From positions 62,001-126,000 of the forward strand of contig CAOMRW010000001.1 in the NCBI GenBank assembly GCA_948485625.1: 64,000 bases of DNA, written 5' to 3'. The translations under genes and the position numbers were made by a program. The notes beneath the pieces were generated by a model. It did no database searches. It was not told where the DNA came from and saw only the letters and a program-made list of their open reading frames with translations. This document shows, piece after piece, positions 35,414 to 43,455 of the stretch. This DNA is from an uncultured Clostridia bacterium. Its GTDB lineage: Bacteria; Bacillota; Clostridia; TANB77; CAG-508. The first letter of the stretch is position 1. Each line of letters starts with the position of its first letter.

Positions 35414-37647
35414 CACGCCATATTATTTGGATTCACATCTATTGTAATTTTAGTATTTTTTAAATCTTTGTTGTATATTTCTTTTAATAAATTATTCAAA
35501 ACTTCATTTGCTCTTTCGTTCATATTGCCTTTTATAATAATTCTCCATCTATATTTATTTTGTATTTTGTCAATTGGAGATGGCATTGGTTTGAATATTT
35601 TAAATTCTTCATTATTTAAATTGTTTTTTGCATATTCATAAGCTATTTCTGAAACTTTTTTTATTTCTGTTTCATCTGTACTATTAAATCCAATTATTAT
35701 TATATCGCAAAATGGTGGATATTTCAACTGTTTTCTTAATATGATTTCTTTGTCATAGAATTTTTCATAATTTTGTTTTTTGGCATCTTGTATGCTGAAA
35801 TTTTCTGGATTGTAGCTTTGTATTATTACTTTTCCTGGTAAATTCTCTCTTCCTGCTCTTCCTGCTACTTGTGTTAGTATCTGGAATGTTCTTTCTGTTG
35901 CTCTATAGTCGTCTATATTTAGTGAGCTATCTGCTGCTATAACTCCTACTAGTGTTACTTTTGGAAAGTGATGTCCTTTTACTACCATTTGTGTTCCTAT
36001 TAGTATATCTATATCTTCATTTTTAAATTTGTTTAATATTTCTTCATGTGAATTTTTTTTAGTTACTGTGTCTACATCCATTCTGATTGTTTTAGCTTGT
36101 GGAAATTGTTTATGGATTTCTTGTTCTAGTTTTTGTGTTCCTGTTCCAAAATATCTTATTTTATCGCTTTTACATTCTGGGCATTCTTTTACTAATTTTT
36201 CTTCATATCCACAGTAATGGCATTTTAATTTATTTTCATAACTGTGATATGTCATACTAATATTACAGTTTTTACATTTAACAGTATATCCACAATTTCT
36301 ACACATTATAAATGTTGAATATCCTCTTCTGTTTAAAAATAGTATTGTTTGTAATTTATTTTTTAAATTCTTTTCTATTTCTTGATATAAATCAAAGCTT
36401 AACATTGACCTGTTTCCATTTGCAAGTTCTTGTTTTAAGTCTATTACTTCTACTTTTGGTAGATTTGATTGATTTGCTCTTTTTGTTAGTTTTAATAATT
36501 TAATTTTTCTATTATCTGAATTATAAAAAGTTGTTATATCTGGTGTTGCGCTTCCTAATAATAATGGTATTTTTTCTTCTTGTGCAATTTTTTTTGCAAT
36601 TTCTTTTGCATTATATTTAGGAGTTGCTTCAGATTTATATGAACTATCATGTTCTTCATCTATTATTATAATTCCTAAATTTTTAACAGGTGCAAATATT
36701 GCTGACCTTGCTCCTATTACAATTTTTGCTTTTTCTTCTTTTATTCGCTCCCATTCATCATGTCTTTCCCCAATTGATAATTTACTGTGCAAAACTGCTA
36801 TTTGTTCTTTTCCAAATCTTGATATAAATCTATCTAGCATTTGGGGTGTTAATGAAATTTCTGGAACTAATATAATAGCAGATTTATTACTTTTTATAAC
36901 TTTATCTATTAATTGAAGATAGACTTCTGTCTTTCCAGAACCTGTAACACCATATAATAAAAATTGCTTATATTCATTTTGATCTATTATTTTAGCGACT
37001 TCATTAAAAGCATTTTCTTGTTCTTCTGTTAATTTTAAATTTTGTGTATTTTCTATTTCTTTATTGTTTAATGGATTTCTTTCAATTTTCTTTTCTACTA
37101 ATTCTAAATATTTATTTTTTATAAGTGTATTTATTATTGCTCTTGAACAGTCTGTGAATGTTTCAACTTCTGGTATAGTGCATCCTTGATTATCTTTTAT
37201 AAAATTTAGTATTTTTATTTGTTTATCTGATTTTATTTTTTTATTTTCTATATCAAAATTTATTTCATTAAATTCTTTTTTTAAGTATATTACATTTATT
37301 TTTTTGTCTTGTATTCTTTTATTTACATTCTTAGTTCTTGTTCCTGGAGTTTGCATTAGTTTTATACATTCTGAAATATTGCAAAAGTATCTCTTTGCCA
37401 TCCAATTTGCTAATTCTATTTGTTTATCTGTTAAACCTGTTTCAACTTTTGCTATATCTTTAATTTTAAATTCTGAACTATCTTTTATTTTTACAACATG
37501 TGCCTCTTCTAGACTTTTAAATGAACCAAATGGTACTAAAACTTTGCTTCCTATAGCAATTAGTGCTTCTAATTCTTTTGGTATGTTATAGTCAAATGTT
37601 CTATTTAATTTTTTTGCTGTAGAATTTATTATTACTTCTGCTACCAT
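35413..37647 (-). CDS. priA: Primosomal protein N' (replication restart helicase PriA)
   Basis: 744 residues; AAAGGAG upstream of ATG. Domains in order: N-terminal DNA-binding part (FDYNIPKELEALIAIGSKVLVPFG), winged helix, helicase with LYGVTGSGKTEVYLQL (Walker A, about 238) and IIDEEHDSSYK (about 331), zinc-binding CRNCGYTVKCKNCN and CHYCGYEEKLVKECPEC (about 450-490), GTQMVVKGHHFP and QVAGRAGRE (motifs V and VI). It reloads the replisome at stalled forks. Full length. Confidence 0.97.
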   Translation of the reverse strand: MVAEVIINSTAKKLNRTFDYNIPKELEALIAIGSKVLVPFGSFKSLEEAHVVKIKDSSEFKIKDIAKVETGLTDKQIELANWMAKRYFCNISECIKLMQTPGTRTKNVNKRIQDKKINVIYLKKEFNEINFDIENKKIKSDKQIKILNFIKDNQGCTIPEVETFTDCSRAIINTLIKNKYLELVEKKIERNPLNNKEIENTQNLKLTEEQENAFNEVAKIIDQNEYKQFLLYGVTGSGKTEVYLQLIDKVIKSNKSAIILVPEISLTPQMLDRFISRFGKEQIAVLHSKLSIGERHDEWERIKEEKAKIVIGARSAIFAPVKNLGIIIIDEEHDSSYKSEATPKYNAKEIAKKIAQEEKIPLLLGSATPDITTFYNSDNRKIKLLKLTKRANQSNLPKVEVIDLKQELANGNRSMLSFDLYQEIEKNLKNKLQTILFLNRRGYSTFIMCRNCGYTVKCKNCNISMTYHSYENKLKCHYCGYEEKLVKECPECKSDKIRYFGTGTQKLEQEIHKQFPQAKTIRMDVDTVTKKNSHEEILNKFKNEDIDILIGTQMVVKGHHFPKVTLVGVIAADSSLNIDDYRATERTFQILTQVAGRAGRENLPGKVIIQSYNPENFSIQDAKKQNYEKFYDKEIILRKQLKYPPFCDIIIIGFNSTDETEIKKVSEIAYEYAKNNLNNEEFKIFKPMPSPIDKIQNKYRWRIIIKGNMNERANEVLNNLLKEIYNKDLKNTKITIDVNPNNMA

Positions 37648-37972
37648 TTTTCACTCCTTTCACTACGCTTCGCTCTGTTCATCTTCATCCAAATCTAATG
37701 TTTAAAGAATTTATTTCATAAATTCTGCATAAGCTATCTGTAACTCACTTTGTTCGAACGGCTATCTTAATTTCGTCTGCCAAATGTCTCCTTGGAGATA
37801 TTTATTTTCCTCCATTTCGTACCACAGGTTGTTTAATATTTTCTTGTATAAGATATATCATATTTATTATACTAAATCAAGAAAAAATTTTTTCAAAATT
37901 ATTAACATTTATTCTCTTTTGTGTTATACTATTTTTCAAAATTTAAAATATAAATGAAATAGGTGTAAAATT
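37648..37972. other. Divergent intergenic region between priA and the CDF gene
   Basis: The 325 bases hold no ORF with a ribosome binding site. At 37727-37776 lies a degenerate copy of the 75-bp repeat core (agctatctgtaactcacttt, then gttcgaac and ggctatcttaattt). The CDF promoter is at 37902-37930. Confidence 0.6.
37902..37930 (+). promoter_or_regulatory. Promoter of the CDF transporter
   Basis: TTAACA (37902-37907) and TATACT (37925-37930) are 17 bases apart, 42 bases before the ATG. Confidence 0.65.
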
Positions 37973-38836
37973 ATGGATAATGAAAGATTTAATTTGACTA
38001 AAAAAGCTGGTATATATGGTATTGTTGGAAATATATTTTTATTAATTATAAAGGCTATTGCTGGTTTTGTTTTTAAAAGTCAATCTATGATTGCTGATAG
38101 CTTTAATAGCGCTGGTGATATTTTTGCTTCTTTAATGACTTTTATAGGTAATAAAATATCAAGTGCTCCTAATGATGATGATCATAACTTTGGTCATGGA
38201 AAAGCTGAATATATTTTTTCTATGTTTATAGGAATTTCTATGGTTTTTGTGGCTAGTAAATTATTTTATGATTCTATTTCTACTTTAATTTTAGGTAGTA
38301 AATTAGAGTTTTCTTGGATTTTAATTGTTGTTTGTATTATAACGATTTTTATAAAGCTTTTTCTATTTTTATATACTAGAAAAGCTTCTAAAAAATGTAA
38401 TAATATTTTGTTAGATTCAAATATGAAAGACCATAAAAATGATTGTATTGTCACTTCTTTTACATTAATTTCAATAATTCTTTCTTTGTTTGGAATTTAT
38501 TGGTTTGATAGTGTTGTTGGTATTGGTATTTCTATTTGGATTGGTTATACTGGTATTTCTATATTTATTGAAAGTTACAATGTTTTAATGGATATCTCTA
38601 TTGATGATAAAACTAAAGATTTAATTTTGGATATTATTCATACTTATAAAGAAGTTAAAAATGTAGAAGCTATTTCTTCTTCACCAGTTGGTGCTCAACA
38701 TATAATTTTTATAACTATTTGTTTAGATGGTAATATGTCTACTTTTGAAAGTCATTCTTTGGCAAATAGTATTGAGGAAACTATTAGTAATTTGGATAAT
38801 GTATATAAGACTATTGTTCATGTTGAACCTGTTTAA
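37973..38836 (+). CDS. Cation diffusion facilitator family transporter
   Basis: 287 residues with about five or six membrane helices. IADSFNSAGDIFASLMTFIG (about 42-61) carries the transport-site D-x-x-x-D in helix 2, DDDHNFGHGKAEYI follows in the loop, and a second D-x-x-x-D type site falls near WFDSVVGIGISIWIG (about 180). The C-terminal cytosolic domain has VEAISSSPVGAQHIIF. It exports divalent metals (Zn, Fe or Mn) against protons; the ion cannot be told. The ribosome binding site is weak (AGGTG). Confidence 0.9.
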   Translation: MDNERFNLTKKAGIYGIVGNIFLLIIKAIAGFVFKSQSMIADSFNSAGDIFASLMTFIGNKISSAPNDDDHNFGHGKAEYIFSMFIGISMVFVASKLFYDSISTLILGSKLEFSWILIVVCIITIFIKLFLFLYTRKASKKCNNILLDSNMKDHKNDCIVTSFTLISIILSLFGIYWFDSVVGIGISIWIGYTGISIFIESYNVLMDISIDDKTKDLILDIIHTYKEVKNVEAISSSPVGAQHIIFITICLDGNMSTFESHSLANSIEETISNLDNVYKTIVHVEPV

Positions 38837-38845
38837 AATGTTAAT

Positions 38846-38873
38846 GGGATTGAGTCTTCTGTTCTCTAATCCC
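38846..38873 (+). terminator. Terminator after the CDF gene
   Basis: gggatt/aatccc stem followed by TCTTTTTAT, 10 bases past the stop. Confidence 0.55.
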
Positions 38874-38893
38874 TCTTTTTATATTATTAAAGC

Positions 38894-38935
38894 AAAGGAG
38901 AGATTAAGAAAACTTATCCTCCTAACCTCTCTTTT
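38894..38935 (-). terminator. Terminator after prepilin-like gene E
   Basis: Arms aaaggagagatta and taacctctcttt (one mismatch) lie at the stop of the minus-strand gene. Confidence 0.55.
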
Positions 38936-39677
38936 ATTCTGTTATACTTACTAATTTTGAACCTAAATTTATGTCATCACCATGTGATACTTGAACATAA
39001 TAGTTTCCTATTCTAGGAACATAAAAACTTAATCCATTCGCTGTGCTCCAATATGCATCTCCATCTGCTTTATATTTAACATTCCAATTGCTTATATATC
39101 CTGAATACTGAATATTTGTTATTTCTACTTTCCATTTATTATTTTCTTTTGAAAATGTTACTTCAAAACTTCCTTCTTTAGGATTTTTGTCTTTATATCT
39201 TACATTATATATTTCATCATCTATTTGGTCTATCATGTAATAAATATTATCTTCATATTCATATCCTACACTATGAATAACATATCCATATTCAATATTG
39301 ATTATATATTCTTCTAATATACCATCAAATCCTAATTCATTTTTTATATGTTCACTATTAAAATATCTAAAACCATTTTTTATATTTATTTTTTCTTCTT
39401 GTGTTTTATTTTTAAAAATGATGTCTGAAATAGCTGTTATATTAAAAATGCTTTTTTGTTCTTCTGTTAATTCTTGTCCCATTTCTATATCATTATTTTG
39501 GCTTAATTCATTTACTTTAGTTTGTAATATTACAAGTTCATCTTTAAATTCAGTAAATGCTGCATATTCCATTGTCGATTTACCTACATTTGTTCCTACT
39601 GAAACTAGTATAAGTAATACTATAATTGTTATAACTAATGTTATTAATGTTACACCATTTTCTTTTGTTTTTTTCAT
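38934..39677 (-). CDS. Prepilin-like surface protein E
   Basis: 247 residues from ATG 39677, chosen for the AGGAGG six bases upstream; the frame to 39695 is longer but lacks a site. The leader KENG-VTLITLVITIIVLLILVSVG belongs to the same family but is the most diverged member. A helical part (about 35-75, YAAFTEFKDELVILQTKVNELSQ) is followed by a mixed domain with YVIHSVGYEYEDNIYYMID and an Ig-like C-terminus (WKVEITNIQYSGYISNWNVKYKADGDAYW). Probably exported and tethered or assembled into a thin filament. No pilus assembly ATPase or prepilin peptidase lies in the window. Confidence 0.65.
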   Translation of the reverse strand: MKKTKENGVTLITLVITIIVLLILVSVGTNVGKSTMEYAAFTEFKDELVILQTKVNELSQNNDIEMGQELTEEQKSIFNITAISDIIFKNKTQEEKINIKNGFRYFNSEHIKNELGFDGILEEYIINIEYGYVIHSVGYEYEDNIYYMIDQIDDEIYNVRYKDKNPKEGSFEVTFSKENNKWKVEITNIQYSGYISNWNVKYKADGDAYWSTANGLSFYVPRIGNYYVQVSHGDDINLGSKLVSITE

Positions 39678-39844
39678 TACAGTCCTCCTATACAAATTTG
39701 TTTGAAGTTGCTTTTTTATATTCTTTTTAATGTAATTTTCTTTAAATTTCTATTTTATTATATACTTTTTTTATTATTTTTGTAAATACTATTATAAGAT
39801 TTTTATTAATAACACTACATCTCCTATAAAAGTTGAAAAAATAA

Positions 39845-39873
39845 TAGACAAAAAATTAAAATTATGCTAATAT
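39845..39873 (+). promoter_or_regulatory. Promoter of tRNA-Gln(CUG)
   Basis: TAGACA (39845-39850) and TAATAT (39868-39873), 17 bases apart, end 24 bases before the tRNA. Confidence 0.55.
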
Positions 39874-39896
39874 TAAATAGTATTTTTTAAATATAT

Positions 39897-39971
39897 TGGG
39901 GTATCGCCAAGCGGTAAGGCATCGGACTCTGACTCCGACATTCCTGTGTTCGAATCACAGTACCCCAGCCA
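39897..39971 (+). tRNA. tRNA-Gln (anticodon CUG)
   Basis: A complete cloverleaf: acceptor TGGGGTA/TACCCCA, D arm GCC...GGC, anticodon stem TCGGA/TCCGA with loop CTCTGAC (anticodon CTG), T arm CTGTG/CACAG with TTCGAAT, discriminator G and an encoded CCA. It reads CAG. A second tRNA-Gln (UUG) lies at 46102. Confidence 0.95.
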
Positions 39972-39972
39972 T

Positions 39973-40009
39973 AAAATAAAGGTTTCATAATTACTGAAAC
40001 CTTTATTTT
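39973..40009. terminator. Bidirectional terminator after tRNA-Gln
   Basis: 15-bp arms (aaaataaaggtttca and complement) end both the tRNA transcript and the minus-strand gene whose stop (40003) lies in the right arm. Confidence 0.85.
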
Positions 40010-41361
40010 AAATTATATGTTCCTACATCTTTATTCCAAGTATTTAACAAATGTTGTTTTTCTGTTTTGGGAATTAAACTTATTCTAAATGCTGTCATCG
40101 GCTTATTTTTGTTATATATACATTCTTGTCCATCTGAACATGCTTTTATCCATCCAACTCCATCTACTAAAATTTGATATACTATTGAAAAGTTAGAGTA
40201 GTCTTTTAATTTTATATTTATTCCACAAATTCCATATTTATATTGTGTAGATATATTTAATGGTATTGGATTTCTTCCATTTGTATCTGTGTTATTGACA
40301 AAATTTATACCACTTCCTCCAAATTGAAAATATTTTTTGTTTTCTATTGTTACTAGGTCATTTGTATTCATTGATTTATATTTTTCTTTTTCAGGATTAT
40401 ATCCATAATTATACAACATTTTTGATGTGGTACATCTAGCTGATGTTCCCTCTCCCCAATGTGTATAAATATATGAATTTACTTGCATAAAATCTTTTTC
40501 TATATTTCCTTCAAATCTAAAAGCTATTGCTTCTGTTTTGAGTTTAGTATTTTTGCTTACTGCTTTATCTCCTGCTATATCATAATTCCCATGTCCAAAT
40601 GTCCATCCTACTTCTGAATTATGTGAGGCATATATTAGATTTATGTATGTAGCTTTTGTTATATTTATAGTAATATTAGATTTATTTCCAGCATAGTCTA
40701 TTATTGGTAATTCATATGATATATTGTTATTGAATTCTTTTTTAGCTTCTAATTTATTATTTGAGGTAAAGTTCCATCCATCTAGATTTCTTATATTTTC
40801 ATTCACTTTTATAATTGCATTTACTTTTCCCTGTGTTATTTGTTCTTCATTAAAAGTCCCTTTTGGTGCTATATTATCTATTGTTATATTTGTATCAATT
40901 TCGGTTTTTTCACTTTTTAATTTTGAAGTATCAATGGCAGTCCCCTCTAAAATTTCTATTTTTAATTTTCCATTTCCGGTAATATTTTTTATTTGTATCT
41001 GATATATTATTTCTTCTTTTGAATCTTTTTCTTTTATAAATTCTATATTGTCTATTTTGACATATTCATTATCTATTTTTAATTTTATATGTTCTTTATC
41101 ACAAAATACTTCTTTTAAATTTTTATCTGTAATTTTTATTCTTGTTTTTATTGTATGAGTTTTATTAGCATATTTTTCATATCCAATATTAGTGTTGTTT
41201 ATATCTATTAACTCTATTTTTGGTTTTGTTTTGTCTATATTTATATTTGCTATATAAAATTCATTATTTATTATGTATTTTGCATTTACTATTGTATTTA
41301 ATAGTATACAAAATGTGCTAATAGCTAAAATACTTAATAATTTGTTTTTTATTTTCTTCAC
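40003..41361 (-). CDS. Secreted Ig-like/ChW-repeat surface protein
   Basis: About 450 residues. A signal peptide (KNKLLSILAISTFCILLNTIVNA) precedes tandem Ig-like modules (about 45-240: KPKIELIDINNTNIGYE, IDNIAPKGTFNEEQITQGKVNAIIKV), then two segments resembling clostridial hydrophobic W (ChW) repeats: HNSEVGWTFGHGNYDIAG ... KTEAIAFRF and YQILVDGVGWIKACSDGQ ... MTAFRISLIP. The nominal GTG start (41361) overlaps the AGGAGG; the codon at usual spacing is ATA (41352), so an ATA start is possible. It is the last gene of a four-gene surface operon. Confidence 0.6.
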   Translation of the reverse strand: MKKIKNKLLSILAISTFCILLNTIVNAKYIINNEFYIANINIDKTKPKIELIDINNTNIGYEKYANKTHTIKTRIKITDKNLKEVFCDKEHIKLKIDNEYVKIDNIEFIKEKDSKEEIIYQIQIKNITGNGKLKIEILEGTAIDTSKLKSEKTEIDTNITIDNIAPKGTFNEEQITQGKVNAIIKVNENIRNLDGWNFTSNNKLEAKKEFNNNISYELPIIDYAGNKSNITINITKATYINLIYASHNSEVGWTFGHGNYDIAGDKAVSKNTKLKTEAIAFRFEGNIEKDFMQVNSYIYTHWGEGTSARCTTSKMLYNYGYNPEKEKYKSMNTNDLVTIENKKYFQFGGSGINFVNNTDTNGRNPIPLNISTQYKYGICGINIKLKDYSNFSIVYQILVDGVGWIKACSDGQECIYNKNKPMTAFRISLIPKTEKQHLLNTWNKDVGTYNLK

Positions 41362-41364
41362 CTC

Positions 41365-41997
41365 CTAAGATTTCTCTTCTCCTAGTGTATATATGTCAAA
41401 TTGATATGTTCTAATGTTTCCAGAGTCTTTTGTGTCTTGAATATCTTCATATTCTTTGTTTTTATTATTTTCATAATTCCAATACCAATCTATTTTTATA
41501 TTTATTTTTTCATTTTTAGTTATATATCCTGTTAGACTTTTTGATAGTTCTTCTAATGTATCTGCTTCTCCTAATATGTTTTCGTTTTTTGATGCTTTAA
41601 ATTTTAAATTTTTTGGTTTTTGATTTTTACTATAAAAATCTACTTTATATTTTAAATTTTGATTTGAGTCTAATAATATATCAAAACTTCCTTGTGTTCC
41701 TGGTGCAATTTTTTCATATATAAGTGTTTTGTTGTTTATTGTTTTTGATAAATCTATTGTTTTAAAGTCTATATTTTTATAACTTATCTTAAAATTGTAT
41801 TGTTGATTTTCTTCTTTATTTTCTGTATTATTATTTAAATTTTTATTTAGGTTTCCATTTGATAATAGTTTTAGAAATAAAATATCATCTATTATTTGTG
41901 GTTTAGATAATTCTTTTAGAAAAAATATTTTTATGAATAATATAATAAAGATTAGGATTGGAATTAAAATTAATTTTTTATTTAAGTTCTTTTTCAT
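41365..41997 (-). CDS. TasA/camelysin-like surface protein
   Basis: 210 residues; AAGGTGA before ATG. An N-terminal membrane helix (about 8-28) is followed by an Asn-rich spacer and a beta domain with KTIDLSKTINNKTLIYEKIAPGTQGSFDILLDSN, and LEELSKSLTGYITKNEKINIKIDWYWNYE near 150-185. The KIAPGTQGSFDI and the final D-x-W block match the third homologous gene (42626). Such proteins form TasA-type fibres. The stop overlaps the next ribosome binding site. Confidence 0.6.
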   Translation of the reverse strand: MKKNLNKKLILIPILIFIILFIKIFFLKELSKPQIIDDILFLKLLSNGNLNKNLNNNTENKEENQQYNFKISYKNIDFKTIDLSKTINNKTLIYEKIAPGTQGSFDILLDSNQNLKYKVDFYSKNQKPKNLKFKASKNENILGEADTLEELSKSLTGYITKNEKINIKIDWYWNYENNKNKEYEDIQDTKDSGNIRTYQFDIYTLGEEKS

Positions 41998-42006
41998 TTA
42001 ATCACC

Positions 42007-42576
42007 TTATGCCTTTACCTGTTCAGTATGAACTTTGACTTGAATTTTTTCCATAATATCATTTATTGAATTTGATTTATTTTCATCATATGTTATTTTT
42101 ATTTTATATTCTCTTTCTTCTTTTTTATTTTTTGAAATTTGTATATATTGTGTTTTATTTTCATTTAAGTTTAATTTATTTTCATTTTCATATAATTCTA
42201 TATTTATGGATTCATCCACATTAGGTGAAATTTCTATATAATATTTTAAATCTGTTTCTGTTATTTTATTTTGTGCATTATAGTTTTTAATTTTAAAAGT
42301 ATACATCCCATAATTTTTAGTTGCAGTTATATCTATGCTTGGATTATTTTCTATTAGTAAAATTGGTTCTGCTATTTGTGTTTTTCCGTTTATTATTACT
42401 TGTTCAAAAACTTTTGCCATGCTGTATCCACAAAATAGTAACAAAATGGTGATAAATATTATTAAAATTGCTGTTATTAATTTTGTATTTTTTTGATTTG
42501 AATTTTCTTCTTTATTTATTTTTCCTTTATTAAATATTGGCAAGTTTATATATTTTATATTTTCTTTTTTATTCAT
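42007..42576 (-). CDS. Membrane-anchored TasA-cluster protein
   Basis: 189 residues; AGGAGGAG upstream. A 30-residue cytosolic basic start is followed by a membrane helix (about 33-53, LITAILIIFITILLLFCGYS) and AKVFEQVIINGKTQIAEPILLIENNPSIDI, a camelysin-like opening after the helix. The rest is beta-rich (YGMYTFKIKNYNAQNKITETDLKYYIEISP). It lacks the GTQGSF block of its neighbours. Role in the surface fibre system is inferred from position. Confidence 0.5.
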   Translation of the reverse strand: MNKKENIKYINLPIFNKGKINKEENSNQKNTKLITAILIIFITILLLFCGYSMAKVFEQVIINGKTQIAEPILLIENNPSIDITATKNYGMYTFKIKNYNAQNKITETDLKYYIEISPNVDESINIELYENENKLNLNENKTQYIQISKNKKEEREYKIKITYDENKSNSINDIMEKIQVKVHTEQVKA

Positions 42577-42625
42577 GTCTCCTCCTTTTATAAAAGCATT
42601 TTCATATTTTTTATATTAATAGTTA

Positions 42626-43213
42626 TTAATTATTGGGTTCTACTTGTGTTCCAGATACTATAACATCAAAAGTATAATTACTTATTCTTTTTGCATCTTG
42701 TGTATCTATTAAATCACTTGCTGCTATTTCTTGTGCTGTGTTTCCTGTTTCATATTTCCATTTCCATCCAATGTCTAGGACTCTTATTTTATTTTCATCA
42801 TTTGCATTTATTGTTCCTGTTAATGTTTCTTGCAATTGTGTTAAGGAATTATATGTGTTTCCTCCATATGTAAATTTTAAATTTGTAGGTTTTTGTGATT
42901 CATTTTCTAATCTTACAACATAGTTTACTCCTACTTCTGAGCCTGTTGAATCTATTTTTATTTGAAATGTTCCTTCTGTTCCTGGTGCTATTTTGTTATT
43001 TATTATTTTTGAATTATTTAATGTTGATTCTAAAGAAATTCTCTGAATTTGTTCTTCTTTTTCATTTACTTTAAAATTCCAATTTGCTATGTCTGCTGTT
43101 CCTTGTCCTGTTACTTTAGACATGTATTTTGCATATGCATGTCCTCCTACAAATGCTAATATTATTACTGCAAGTGCAATAACTACTAATACTATTTTTT
43201 TGCTTTTCTTCAA
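42626..43213 (-). CDS. TasA/CalY-type surface protein with SipW-dependent-type signal
   Basis: First gene of the surface operon. KKSKKIVLVVIALAVIILAFVGGHAYAKYMSKV is a SipW-type signal region (residues 2-34, in two parts: basic and hydrophobic, then A-Y-A-K). The mature part has TADIANWNFKVNEKE, IAPGTEGTFQIKID, and VLDIGWKWKYETGN. TTG at 43213 lies seven bases after AGGAGG; the ATG two codons earlier is too close to the site. Members of this family form matrix fibres or act as camelysins. The matching SipW peptidase is not in the window. Confidence 0.65.
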   Translation of the reverse strand: MKKSKKIVLVVIALAVIILAFVGGHAYAKYMSKVTGQGTADIANWNFKVNEKEEQIQRISLESTLNNSKIINNKIAPGTEGTFQIKIDSTGSEVGVNYVVRLENESQKPTNLKFTYGGNTYNSLTQLQETLTGTINANDENKIRVLDIGWKWKYETGNTAQEIAASDLIDTQDAKRISNYTFDVIVSGTQVEPNN

Positions 43214-43339
43214 TAGCATTCCTCCTCTTATTCAATTTTTAACTTTTTTTGGATTTTTTTCGATTTAATTTGATTTAAACAAAGTTCTTTCGAACTGTTT
43301 TTTGAATTTAATTTATAAAAAATATGAAAATGTATTTTG

Positions 43340-43368
43340 ATTATACTTCCAAAAAATGGATTTGTCAA
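43340..43368 (-). promoter_or_regulatory. Consensus promoter of the TasA-like operon
   Basis: TTGACA (43363-43368) and TATAAT (43340-43345) are separated by exactly 17 bases: a perfect sigma-A consensus. The leader of about 120 bases holds a hairpin (aaacaaagttc / gaactgttt). Confidence 0.85.
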
Positions 43369-43409
43369 CAAAAACTTTTCGACAAAAATTGACATATTAC
43401 TATATTTTT

Positions 43410-43440
43410 AAAGAGCATCTGGAAATTCCAAATGCTCTTT
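43410..43440 (-). terminator. Terminator after the 43456 gene
   Basis: Arms aaagagcatctgg and ccaaatgctcttt (one mismatch), 16 bases past the stop. Confidence 0.7.
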
Positions 43441-43455
43441 TTAAGTATAATTTGT

